From Auanema rhodensis (taxonomy: Eukaryota > Nematoda > Chromadorea > Rhabditida > Rhabditidae), in contig OZ059897.1 in NCBI GenBank assembly GCA_964057225.1, forward strand, positions 15,252,001 to 15,316,000: a stretch of 64,000 nucleotides of DNA, given 5' to 3'. Below, piece after piece: positions 1-11,481 of this stretch. The notes below the pieces were generated by a model, which saw nothing but the letters and a program-made list of their open reading frames with translations, was not told where the DNA came from and searched no databases. Each line of letters opens with the position of its first letter. Position 1 is the first letter of the stretch. A program made the translations under genes and the position numbers.

Positions 1-47
1 TCTTCGATTTGAGCAATTTGCTGTTGTTCTTCTTCAGAATCAGACAT
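1..47 (-). CDS. 5' end of an unrecognised gene (runs off left edge)
   Basis: Only the first 15 codons are inside the window. They begin MSDSEEEQQQIAQIE, an acidic, glutamine-rich start. The ATG (47..45) follows a 3' splice-site-like sequence, ATTTCAG then AA then ATG, so this is a plausible trans-splice or first cis-splice acceptor. The start lies 112 bp downstream of the stop of the SMIM20-like gene on the same strand, a spacing typical of nematode operons. The fragment is too short to assign a family. Acidic starts of this kind occur in several unrelated proteins, including troponin T, and I make no claim. Confidence 0.45.
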   Translation of the reverse strand, partial: MSDSEEEQQQIAQIE

Positions 48-159
48 TTCTGAAATATTTTATTTTAAGAATAATATAGCAAAAATTATCAACACAAAAT
101 ACAAAAGAACTGAATAAAATACATAATATATTCTTCAAAGTAAAATCCTATTGTGACGA

Positions 160-438
160 TCATTTCTTCCCAAATGGGTCAGACCACACTCGTTGACTTT
201 GAGCTAGATCCTCCTTATTAGCCTTTAGAAGAGCTCTTTCTTCTGCTTGAGCTTTTTTATAATAATCATTATGAATCTTTGGATATATGCAGACACCATA
301 GGCAGCCAGACTCGTGATAATTATGGTGCACGCAACTCCAATAGTTCCCATAGACGGAGCAGAAAGTCGGCCAAAGGCAGGAAATTTATTTTTCACAGAC
401 AACCAGAATGGAACAGGGGCTCCAGCAGGAACACGCAT
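160..438 (-). CDS. SMIM20/MITRAC7-like cytochrome c oxidase assembly protein
   Basis: A single-exon 92-aa protein. Residues about 31-53 form one hydrophobic segment (starting MGTIGVACTIII) followed by YP and a charged, helical tail. The C-terminus reads VWSDPFGKK, almost identical to the VWSDPFGRK ending of human SMIM20 (MITRAC7). The YYKKAQAEERALL stretch corresponds to its EYKKEQAINRAG. SMIM20 is a single-pass inner-mitochondrial-membrane protein that stabilises newly made COX1 during complex IV assembly. Human SMIM20 is shorter (about 67 aa); the extra residues here are N-terminal (MRVPAGAPVPF), and a later methionine could be the true start. It sits between two same-strand genes with gaps of 246 and 112 bp, so it could be the middle gene of an operon. 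Confidence 0.8.
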   Translation of the reverse strand: MRVPAGAPVPFWLSVKNKFPAFGRLSAPSMGTIGVACTIIITSLAAYGVCIYPKIHNDYYKKAQAEERALLKANKEDLAQSQRVWSDPFGKK

Positions 439-684
439 AGTTCTTTAAAAATCTCATATTCATTAGAACAAATCTATTAAACACTTATAAATTATTAAGA
501 ATAGAAATAAGAATAACATAAACACAAGAAATTAACTTGAATGGAAATTTCAATACTCAATGCTCTAATGCGAAAAACAAAAAATGACCTACTGATAATA
601 AAATAAAAAGCGAAAAGGCAGTATAGCGTAGACAGAAAACCATATATTATAAGAATAGTTTGATATTAATGACGCATTGTTTCT

Positions 685-1631
685 TCACCAATTCATTCCT
701 AGGTAAGATTTCAGGAATTTTTCATGGATTTCGGAGAAAATCATGTCACAACTTCTTATTTCATATCGTAGCCACTGTAAAATCTGTTATATCAAAGGAG
801 TTGATTAGTACCTACCTCAGCTTCACTAAGAATACTTTCTCTATCTTCACCCATTTTGCCGAAGTTTTTGCATATCTAAGACAATTAAAATAGAATAAAT
901 GTTAAGGATTACTCTGTTACTTTAGTTATTATTTCAAATTTGCTTAAAATTATATTGCATAAATGTGCTTCCAAAACAACTCTGTGACCACAAGGTATCT
1001 TTTTTTCCTGAATTATAAAATATAATAAAATAAATTAATAACTGAATCAAGAATTAACTTACCACATGTGCTTCCCAAATATCTAAACCTTGACAAGCTT
1101 TGTCCAAAAGTTCTGTTAGTATATCAAACCTTAAATATATTTATTACAGCATTCCTTGATTTTTTTTGAGAGATACCTCATTTCATTTAAACCTTCTTCT
1201 TTGTTTGGTATATTCATTAAGAGTTCTTCTATCCGCTTTATCTGTTTCTCACATTCAATGAATCGACGTGATATATCCTAAAGTTCAAATTTAACCACTT
1301 TACAAAGGCGGAACTACGGGAATATATTTCTTTGCAACGATTTCAGGGATGTTTTTTTTATCAAAGTAAAATGATAAATTTTGTTTCTGTAAATCAGCAT
1401 AAAACGCTGCATCGTCTGCTTCATAAGCTAAATTAAAATAATAAACAAGGAACAACACAACGTCATACTATCAAGTCCCAACTGTTTTACTTTATCTTGT
1501 ATTGGAAAAGCTGGAGCCTCGGGGAACTTTTCTTCTAATAATTCGTGCATATAATTATCGGCTAACTGAGGAAAAATAGATTAAATACATATTTGATATT
1601 CATTAACTACATTCTTCTTGTTTGAGGACAT
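685..1631 (-). CDS. Unrecognised 214-aa protein, probably helical (6-7 exons)
   Basis: Exons were assembled by hand. ATG 1631..1629 follows the acceptor AATCTTATAG. The frame then runs through exons joined by introns of 32-55 nt to TGA 687..685. The product starts MSSNKKNVLADNY. It contains a charged helical stretch (RRFIECEKQIKRIEELL), then FDILTELLDKACQGLDIWEA, and ends EKFLKSYLGMNW. There is no signal peptide or membrane segment. The composition (Glu, Lys, Ile, Leu) suggests an all-helical cytosolic or nuclear protein, possibly a subunit of a larger complex. I recognise no family. The intron near 808-839 is only 32 nt (GTAGGT...AACAG). A second intron, with donor GTAGTTCC, removes an in-frame stop. 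If those splices were wrong, the region would instead be two or three tiny ORFs. It lies 246 bp upstream of the SMIM20-like gene on the same strand. Confidence 0.6.
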
Positions 1632-4600
1632 CAACTGGTATCTATAAGATTTTTAAATAAAATGACCGGTCACGCATTACGTGGAAGAAATGGAATAAAA
1701 AATTTGCATATTTATGAATTGTTAACGAATTATTTAAGTTGACTGTAGTAGTTTAGAGATGTTCAGTTTACAACGCTTAAATAATTAGAACTTATTGACA
1801 CCAGCTCACAGCTAGTTCATTCATCCTCTTTGCATCAAGCATCTCAAAAATCCTTTTCGTCTTTTTCTTATGAAAATTTGAAATATAAAGCTAAATGTCG
1901 AGTTAGCTGCCAACGATGTCGACGACGCTCGTCGTCTTTCAGAAACGAGGCCTACGACACAACTCAAAAGACGATTTATTTGTTTTCTTTGAGCAGCATA
2001 AAGACAAGACGAGAAGCTGAGTCTTTTTCTGGAAGTAAGAAGATCTTCTGTCTTCCAACTGAGATTTTGTGTGTCAAATGTCTCGAATTAACACTCGAAG
2101 CGACGAGTCGACAGAATCCTCTAGAGGATAGAAGACGAAGACGACGAACCGGGTGACAAATCCACAACAAACTGCACTCAGAAAATAGACATAGAGATAT
2201 GACAGAGATAACATGTGTGACGAGTAAGGCGGATTTCAACTAATCCCTTTTCTATTGTCATTTTCCTTAGTTCTTGCTTCCATATCTACATGTATCTCTT
2301 TCTCACTCTGTTCCTCTTCCCTTCCTTATCATCTTCATTTCCATAGAGAGATTCTCTCTCGTGTAGACATAAGAGATTGAGAATTTTAGAAATAGAGATA
2401 ATACTTTAACAAGTGGCAGAAGGCAACATATCATTTCAAGTCAAGACAGACTTTGACACATCAACTTGTCCAAGTTCTCAAGCATGGCTACTGATTGTTC
2501 CACAACTTTTCCGATTTTTATCAAATAATACATATTCATACACATATACATATGTTAACATAATTCAAATGTTTTTTAAATTTTAGAAATATAGTAGTTT
2601 TAAAACTATTGAGAAGCTCCCTATTAGCAAAAAAAATATATAAGAAAAAAACTCGAGTTCTATCCTAGTTTAAATCTTTGGCATACTTTAAAGAAGATGG
2701 GAAATGCCTGTGGCTCAGAGAGCCCCATTCAAGTTCTGTAAAACGGTTGTCGTACTGAATGTGACATCTCACTAATCCCTTTTTAAAGATTGTTTCCCAT
2801 CCGGAAAGAGTTAAAAGCTAGAAAGCAGTACCCTCAAATGTGTTTCCGATGGCAGAACTGAGGACCTTATCAGTGTTCAAAATCTGGCGCATCTCTTGTC
2901 GCTAATACCATTAGGCTGTCGGGAGGAGCTGAATACATGAGCCGTTCTCAAAGCTCGTCGTGAACAAATTGGCGCTAAATTTGGAAAATTCATCTTGATT
3001 AGGATGTTATCCTTAAAACTAGAGGGCAATTGGGTGTAGTTAAGCACATAGACGGGTATAAAGTTCAAAAGATGCATGAGACTCTAGAGATGTTATAAGT
3101 AAATATAAATGTTGGTAAGAAAAAAATATCGAACATTTTTTAATCTGAACTATGGTTTTTTTCCAAAAATAAAACTTTCAATTTGGGTGGTCTTTAAATA
3201 ATAATAAAGTGGTTCAGGAGAATATACATTACAGTAATTTGAAAATGATGACAAAAACGATACATTATGAAACGTTTTTCGTTCCTTATATCTTTCAATC
3301 CCTTTGTATACCTGATCAAACTGGATTGGTTCTTAGAAGATGGGGTAAACGAATGTGGTTGATGTAAGTGCCATCGTTTAGCCAGCTGACGGATGAATGG
3401 TCAGAATGCAAGCGGCTTTTCAATTCTAAACATCCCGTACACCCATTAAGTGACCTCTGAAGGATCATGAAGTTGGTTCGTTCAACAACGAACTGAAATC
3501 GTATGTGTAATGGGTTCGATGTCTCTCTTGGGCTTTTTTGTTGTTCTTCTTTTACCCCATATATATCGTGATTTTGAACAGGAAATGCTTTGTTGTGAAG
3601 TCAAGTAAAGACCTCATCTGATATTTACTTGATGATGTTCGGAAAAAATCCCTGAAGCAATGCAAATGTTACTGAGTGGAAGACTTAAATATATTGAGGA
3701 AATATGCTAATATTTAGCATTAATTCCTTTCTTGGACATTGTCAAAGATGCTTATCAAGCCATGACTTTATTCGGCATCGTCATGAATCAGCGTTCAGTT
3801 AAGATAGCTTCAGCACAGACAGCAAGAACCGAACAGTCAGAGAGAGATCCAGACAGCTATAGAGCTGTTTCAGCTTATCCAGCTCATTCATTTGTTCCCG
3901 TTTCTGTCTCTCACTCATCTTTCACCCACTTTCTCTCAATCTCAGTCGCTCCCGACCCTTCATCTCCCACCAACAATTCTGCTGATTCTGAAGATATGAT
4001 CGGCTATTTCATTTGTCTTTATTACCATGTATGACTGCTCTTCTTTAACATGGTGTACTGACAGCTCATATACACGCATTCATCATAGGCAGCACATTTG
4101 ATGTATTGGCTCCAGACGTCGCGCAATCCGCGCATCTTCGACGACACCGTCTTCTACTTTTTACTCCAGCCGCCAATAATGCCGTCATCTTCATGTACTA
4201 AGTATGTCATCTATCTGCTTTTATATTTACCACAATTTATAGTATGTAATATGAATTTTTGAATATATATGTTTCACATTTCCTTTTTTATAAAATCTAG
4301 AGCGAAATCCCGATATGAATAAGAGTTTCAAGAAAAAACATATAAGCACATATGACAGCAATTACGAATTGAATACATAGTTTGTATAATTTATGCAAAT
4401 TTTAAAGAATTAAAATATTTACAAAAGATTCTTAAGTCCATAGTCGTTGAAATAGATGGCAACGATTCCTACCTCCCTTTCATTCATCACATGAGCTCCG
4501 CCCTATTGCTCTTCAGTACTCTCAGTAAGCTGTTACACATTCAATGTAACTAAATCTAAGTTCAGCATATTATTTGTAAATTCATATTTTCTTTTAAAAT

Positions 4601-6890
4601 ATTCCGAGATGTTTTACTGCTTATTCAAGCATTAGCTATCATTTCTCTCAATTAGCAAAATGTCAAGGATTAGAACACGTGCAGAGATTTTATGCTCATA
4701 AACATATTGTCTTCGCTGCAAGACTTCTGTACTAATTCATTCTTTGCTAGTCTTACTCCCAGTCGGCAACCTACCGTTATAGTTTTATGACTAGCACGTC
4801 GGTATGATCACAATACATGCTAGACGTTGTAGATGAGATAGAAGACCACAGAAGATGATCACAACCTCGGCGACTTATGTTAAACAGCAAGCCTGACTAC
4901 GGGTGACAGACGGTGGTGTAAACGGTATACTACCAGACAAGATAGTTATGCAAATTAGCTGCAACCCTTTTATGTCATAAAGAGATTGTTGTTTCATTCT
5001 TAGATATCTAATAGAGATTACACGAATATGGAAGAGAGAGAGAGAGAGTGAGAAATATAAAGAGATGCAGAGAATTAAACAAAATGAGGACAACCGAGCA
5101 CATTGAATAAGATTATTCGAACCATTGTGAGATTAAAAATTATTTTTTTATTTTCATTACTTGATCAAAATGTATATTTACGCTCTATTATCGTTGTGAA
5201 TAAGATTGTTTTTGCATAGATCGTTTTTTGCAAATCGTATAAGCATAACATCGATACACCATGCTGTTTCCACATCACGGGTTCACATAACATCTTCATT
5301 TTAACCGCAGTAATAACATATACGTGTGTATTAAACGATTTAATGATTATAACGGCTTGTAAGATAGATGCTTTGATTTCTATTTGTTTCAATCAAATAT
5401 ATAGAAATATATATATATAGAAACAAAAAATAAATATTAACACTTATTTGATATAGTTTATGCCATTATCATAGTTGTCAATTATAATAATACTGATTGA
5501 TTCATATTAGTCTTTTACTATTATTATAATTGATATTATAATTAATAGTCTTCGCAAAAGTTATTAAAGACATATATTGAGGTGAGAAATCGGGTTTTTA
5601 TGATTAGTGATAATAATTTATCGAAAGATCTACCGTTAATACAAACCATATTACTGAGAGAATCTACGGATGTTTTATGGCCAATCATATCATACCCTAT
5701 CCTCCCACTTGCATGTCTCTCCACACACATTTCTTTTTCGTCTACATTCTTCTTACCAGCCTTTTCCGACTACTTTAGTTCTTGGTTGTCACCCATTTTC
5801 TCATTTTTCTCACTTCATGTAGTATTGAATCTTCAAGTTTTCTTGATATCATCTATCGCTTTTAAAAATTTACTTTGTTATTTATTTCTATTCACTCTTA
5901 GGTTTACTTCATAAAAGAACAGTTTTAATTGTTATAACGATTCTTTGATGATACACTTGGTCCTAAAGTGAAGTTCAACCCCACCCTTCTTATTCCACAC
6001 CATTTTCTCCAATTTTCATAGTAGCTTTTCTGTCTTGCTAATTTGTTCTTCCTTATTAGTTTAGAATGCCTTTTACTACTAACTAAAGTATCTTTAACTT
6101 ACATAGATATCATCACCTCATGTTCTCAACTATTGAACTTATCTCTGTTTTTTGAACTTCATATATACATGTTTCTACTACGAACCAAAAGAAAAACACA
6201 ACACATTTCAAGAAAAGAACAACCTTTTTAAATAATTCTTCTTTTTATATATTTGTTTTTCTTAAAAATACTCAAATAGATTCCAGCTTATCCTGAAATT
6301 GTCTCATTTCTTTGATTTTAACTACACAACTCGTTGTTTTCTGTTCTAATCAAATCAGTTTACTTTCAAAAATACATGAAGTAATATGTGAAGTATTTTT
6401 TTCATTTATCATTTAGAAATATTTTAAGATTATCTTATAATTTTACAAATCTCAATCACCAATATTTGGTCTGAAAATCTTGAGCTCATGTGTGTTGACA
6501 ATGCCGAAACGCTAGTCACTTGGGGGAAACTCTGTGACTTGGCTTTCGACGCTCATTTTTCAGAATATTCGTATAAGGCAGAGAGGCAAAGAAAAGTGCG
6601 TCATTGTAATAGCTATAATATTTTTTTCTATATGCCTTCTTTAACTTCTTTCAAATTTATAAATAAAAAAACTTTTAGATTATTTGATTTAAACGTGAAG
6701 ATAAAACTGACAAATTAGTAAAAAGACTAAAAAGAGAGCTGAAAAAGTTTTACTGAATTCTAACTTTTTTATTTGACCACTTCTTATTATTTCGTTTTTG
6801 AATATTTCGTCTTTTTCAAAATATCAATAATTGTATCTCATACCGTAATCCAACACGTAGAAGTGTGACTGTCTCTACTTGCAGAACGGC
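1632..6890. other. Gene-poor intergenic stretch
   Basis: About 5.3 kb with no gene I can support. The longest open frames (near 1830-2156, 3732-4034 and 5582-5914) have no recognisable motif, no exon-like partners and biased simple composition, so I treat them as chance. A short GA-repeat lies near 5034-5056 and AT-repeats near 5398-5420. Part of the 3.3-4.2 kb stretch is less AT-rich than its surroundings and could hold regulatory sequence for the T-box gene downstream, but nothing specific is visible. Confidence 0.5.
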
Positions 6891-6909
6891 CTTGTCTACC
6901 CATAATCGT

Positions 6910-6945
6910 CTCTGATTGGCTGCTGCTGAAGCCCCGCCCACTTTT
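6910..6945 (+). promoter_or_regulatory. CCAAT box plus GC box upstream of T-box gene
   Basis: The sequence holds GATTGGC (an inverted CCAAT box, 6914-6920) and, 12 bp further on, CCCCGCCCA (an Sp1/KLF-type GC box, 6932-6940), in otherwise AT-rich DNA. It lies about 190-215 bp before the T-box start codon at 7130, a normal position for a proximal promoter. No TATA box is obvious next to it. Confidence 0.45.
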
Positions 6946-7129
6946 GCCACCAGAACCCGCCGAAGGAAAGCTGTGTGGTCTAGCTTCAGGGCTTTGTTCC
7001 AGAATTGTTCTTCCAATTTTTAGTCTCTAATCTGCTATTTGAATTTTCTGGTTTTAACTATTTTTAATCAATATTCAAATAATATAACTTGTTTATCTGA
7101 CGATCTGCTACGTCTTATATATTCCAAAA

Positions 7130-10100
7130 ATGGCTCGTATTGCTGATAAACGACAAATTTCTTCCGAAATTACATCATCAGCTAGTTCACCTTCTGGCTC
7201 ATCTAATGAAAATGGCATCAAAACAAAGAAAGCTCGATTTTCCATCGATACAATTCTTGAAGAACCGACAACTATAACGGCTTCAAACAGCGTAATCAAT
7301 GCTACTACTACGACAGTAACTGCAACAGCAACTGCTACTGCAACTGCAACAGTAACTACTTCAACTGTAAGTTTTATCTGAACTTTTAACTTTATTATTT
7401 GCCAATTTCGACAAAGATATATTACTATTTCATCTCCTGTCTTTTTTCTCGTAGTTTGTTTTGTTTTTTATTCTTCGTCTTTCGTGCATCATGGGACAAA
7501 AATGGAGATGTGACATCCATATGAGCCTTGTCTTTATCGACTTCACTTTTTGAAGACAAAAAAAAAGAATTTTTCTTATAAATTTTGCTAAAAGACAACG
7601 ATAAACGAACTTTTATATAAAGTTTGATGAAAGAGTTAACAATTGTAAATTCTATTTCAGAGTCCTGTACCACCAGATGATGATGAAGTTGCGATTAACT
7701 GTCCATCTCCTATTTCTATTCAGCCTATCTCAGAGATTATGAACAATGCGATTCAGAATCTATCCCCACAAGATGATTCTCCAGATGGAATTAAATGTCG
7801 CTTGGAAGGAAAAGAATTATGGGAGAAGTTTTATGATTTGGGTACGGAAATGATAATAACAAAGAGTGGAAGGTGAGACTGAATTCGTTTTCTAAAATTT
7901 TTATTTTATAAAAAAAATTGTGAGAACAAACTCACTTGTGAACACTAAGCTCACTAAGAATTACAACTTTACTTTGAAGCTCAGTCTTATTTTATTTGTT
8001 ATTTTCTCAATCAAAATTGTAACTATGAGGTACTTCGTAGAACAATGAAACCATAAAACTTCAATCAACGTTATTAACTTCTGAATCGACTTGTGACATG
8101 TATTTTGAATACATACTTTATTTTAATTGACATTCCCATCATCATCAGCATTATTATACTAGTTGTGTCATCTGCTTTTGCATTATTGCAAATGCTTTTA
8201 GCAATTTCCAGTGTTTTGCTTTTAAAAGTGAAGCTTTTTTCGGCCTCATGTACACTTCTTCCTACAAGTCTATTTCGGCACTTTAGATGATTGTCTCTCC
8301 TCATTATCAAGCTCCAAAAGCAATGATCTGACTCTGCAGAGATGACGTTGCCACTGCCACTTCAACAGAACTCAGCACAATAACTGCTACACTCTGTACC
8401 CTCTGACACAATTAGTTTTCATGTATCTTTCATTCTCTTCTTTCTCCAACCACTTTCTCAACTGCAAACGACTGTCTATTGGTATCTGACCAGACTAACG
8501 GCTTATAGCTTTTCCATTTTTCTCGTGAATGGGACAGCAGCTTGTCATTTTCATCTACACTTTACATGACATCTGGCTCGTTTCCTCAATTTTGCTTGCT
8601 ACGCTCATCCTTCTCTCCTCTCGTTAACGTGTTAATTACCGTAGTTGGAGTCCATTTCCCAAATTTGTTTGGCTCTGTGGTACAACTCCGCGCCTTTTAT
8701 AACTTCAGATGACTTTTAAACAAATGAGTTGCCGAATCGAGAAGCAGACGTCTCTCATATCAATAATCTGCTGCTTTACTTCAATCCTGTTATGCGGAAA
8801 GTCTAATTTACTGAGAAAATAGGAAGAATAAGGAACACTGAATATACTGAGCTTAAAGAAATATTGAAATCATTTTTTTTTAAATTTGCGTTCCAAAATT
8901 TCTCCACATCATCATATTCATATCGATTTTCGAATAATTGAAACAAAATTATAAAGAAATTCTCAGAAGATCAATAGAACAAGAGTAGTATTGATTTTTT
9001 CGTTCACTTTCCTAATTATACAAATTTTATCTTTATGATTTCGAATAATTATATAATGCTTTATTCAAAGTTAAAATCTTTTATACATGATATAGAGGGG
9101 TTACGGTACATACTCGTGATATCTGACGACGAAGACCTGCTGGTGTCGATATTGGTTTTGTATTCGCTTAGAAGATTTCAATACGACGAAGAACAATCAC
9201 AGCCAATTTTTCGTCAATTCAAATTGGCGGATCGCTTTTGAACATGATCAACAGTCAAAATTTTCATCTTCTATTCATCATTATTCTTCTTTCTTCTCAG
9301 AATATCTTATTTCATGGGTGTCCTCTCACTGAATGTCTTAGGATTGTCAAAAAGCCCATATTGTTGTCTTCTCAAATACATAGGTGATAGGATTGTCGTC
9401 AGCAATGATGTGATTGGTTAGGCGATGATCTTCCCGATTACCGTAACCCGAACGCTTTAGAGATGATGTCAACCTGTCAGTTGAATTGTCTTCTTCTTCT
9501 TCTTTTGCATCTCTATTAACTACAATGCATGATCGGAAAAGTCTTTAACAGGATTTTATTTGTTTCTCTAATTCTATTCCTTTTGCTTGTCAATAGCCAG
9601 TCGACAGCAGGCCACCGTGATTCAGTCATCAATCTCTTGGAAATATATTCGTTAATGGTCTTTGATTACGGTATTTCTGACTCGTTTATAGTCGTTTTAC
9701 AGTCAAGGCTTAAGGGAGGTGTACAACATAACTCTTCCTGTTCTCTTCTAAACTTTTACTTCCCGACTTACCTAGTTGATTGGGATAGAATTCATTTCTC
9801 CTATAAATCACAATAAGAACGATTGAAATTTTTGATAAGAGTTAAGGCAATTTGAACAATTTTATATATTGAATGTTATCTTAAACTGGATTATATCAGA
9901 TTTCATTCAATATATTTCAATTATAAGGATAACAAACTATTATCTTTTTTTCTTCTCCGCTCATTTTTACAAAAAAAAATGAAGAAAACCTCCATATTTC
10001 TCGTCGTTATGCAAATTAAACTAGTTAAACGAAGATATAAAAAAAAAAGATTTTATTTTGATGAAAGAGCGTATTCTTTCTTCTTTTCAAACAAGACACA

Positions 10101-11481
10101 CAAAACCCTCATGGTGTCATCTACAGTAGTTAAACCAAGGTGAAGTACTTTCTCTCATCCAATACATCATTCACAAAAAAAAGCATAAATAGAAAACTGA
10201 ACCTTAATTTGAATCATAGTAATAATAATATCACATATATACTATACTATATATTTTATTTCAATTATAAAATAATTATTTTTTCAGGAGGATGTTTCCA
10301 ACTGTTAAGTTATCAGTTTCTAATATTGACATGGATGGTCTATATTATGTATTCCTTGATGTAGTTCCTGTGGATAATAAAAGGTTTAAAATCTTTTTTT
10401 TAAAGTTAATTATATATTATTTATAGATATCGTTATATTTACAATAAATCCGCTTGGCTAACAGCGGGAAAAGCAGAACCTGCGCCAAAAAATCGATTGT
10501 ATCTTCATCCTGATGCTCCATTTACGGGAGAACAAGTAAATACTTTGATAAAGAAATAGAGTAACTTGACATTTATTATAGTTAATGAAACAAGTTGTGT
10601 CATTTGAAAAAGCAAAATTAACTAACAATGAAGTTGATAGAGCTGGTCATGTAAGTTACTACTTTTTATTTCTTTCAGCTTATTTTTCAACTTTATAGTT
10701 AATTCTCAACTCTATGCACAAATATCAACCAAGAATTCATATTGTTCGTCGAAATAAAGGACAACCACTTGATCCAAATAAGGTTAAAACTTCAAATTTT
10801 CATTTGTTAATTAAATTTTTAAATTTCAGATGCAATTAACAGATGAAACACATCAAACATTTGTATTCAAAGAAACTCAATTCATGGCTGTTACAGCTTA
10901 TCAAAATCAACTTGTAAGCATATTTTCATAATTTTTTATGTTAACATGTACTTATATTTGTAGATTACAAAATTAAAGATTGAGAAAAATCCATTTGCGA
11001 AAGGCTTTCGTGATCCTAGTGGTCGTTCTCCAGAATATGAGTCGTAAGTTTTAATTCTTATTTTCATCATTTTTTGCTTTAAATATTAGTACAATAAATA
11101 AATTGTTTTATTAAATATATAATTTCAGAGAAAGTCGTTCAGAATCCAATTTACTCATCCCACCATTATATAATCCAGTTATTTTACAACAAGCTTTCTT
11201 AAGTCAATGTAAGTTTATATAAATTATAATTATAATTATATTAAAATAAAATAAAATATTTTATTATATTTTAAAATATAGTTTAAGTTTAAATAGTTTA
11301 TAAACAAAATTATTTAGTTTCAGATTACTTGAAAGCTGCTGCAACAGGAGCTCTTCCAGCTCTTCATCCTACCCTTCTTAGTCAAATGCTCCTATCATCT
11401 ACACAACTGCCATTTCCCTTCCTACGAAATTCTGAATTAGAAGATAACCCTCCAAAAACGGCTGAAACAGTAAATATCTAG
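7130..11481 (+). CDS. mab-9: T-box transcription factor, TBX20/MAB-9 type
   Basis: Ten exons give 402 aa: 7130-7366, 7661-7872, 10288-10383, 10427-10535, 10582-10650, 10699-10782, 10830-10913, 10964-11043, 11129-11208, 11324-11481. The T-box starts at [20 protein letters not shown] and continues through [72 protein letters not shown] and [10 protein letters not shown]. This matches human TBX20 closely, including the TBX20-specific [20 protein letters not shown] block, so the orthologue group is TBX20 (C. elegans mab-9). The N-terminus carries FSIDTIL, an eh1-type Groucho-binding motif, followed by a Thr/Ala-rich low-complexity stretch. The factor is a nuclear DNA-binding regulator; MAB-9 acts in hindgut and motor-neuron fate. 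Intron 2 is 2.4 kb, far longer than the others. The stop at 11479-11481 directly follows a possible donor (ACA|GTAAAT), so an extra 3' exon is possible. Confidence 0.93.

Noticed and set aside
1830-2156. 108-aa open frame on the plus strand, with an 87-aa frame opposite
   Set aside because: Arg/Ser-rich low complexity, no motif, no splice context; likely chance.
3500-3530. GGGTTCGATG resembling a tRNA B box
   Set aside because: No matching A box at the right distance and no cloverleaf stems; other GGTTCGA-like sites in the window also fail.
3732-4034. 100-aa open frame
   Set aside because: No recognisable family, no neighbours or splice signals that extend it; Ser/Thr composition fits a chance frame in a less AT-rich patch.
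5582-5914. 110-aa hydrophobic open frame
   Set aside because: Phe/Ser/Leu-rich as expected from T-rich DNA; no signal or membrane-protein family match.
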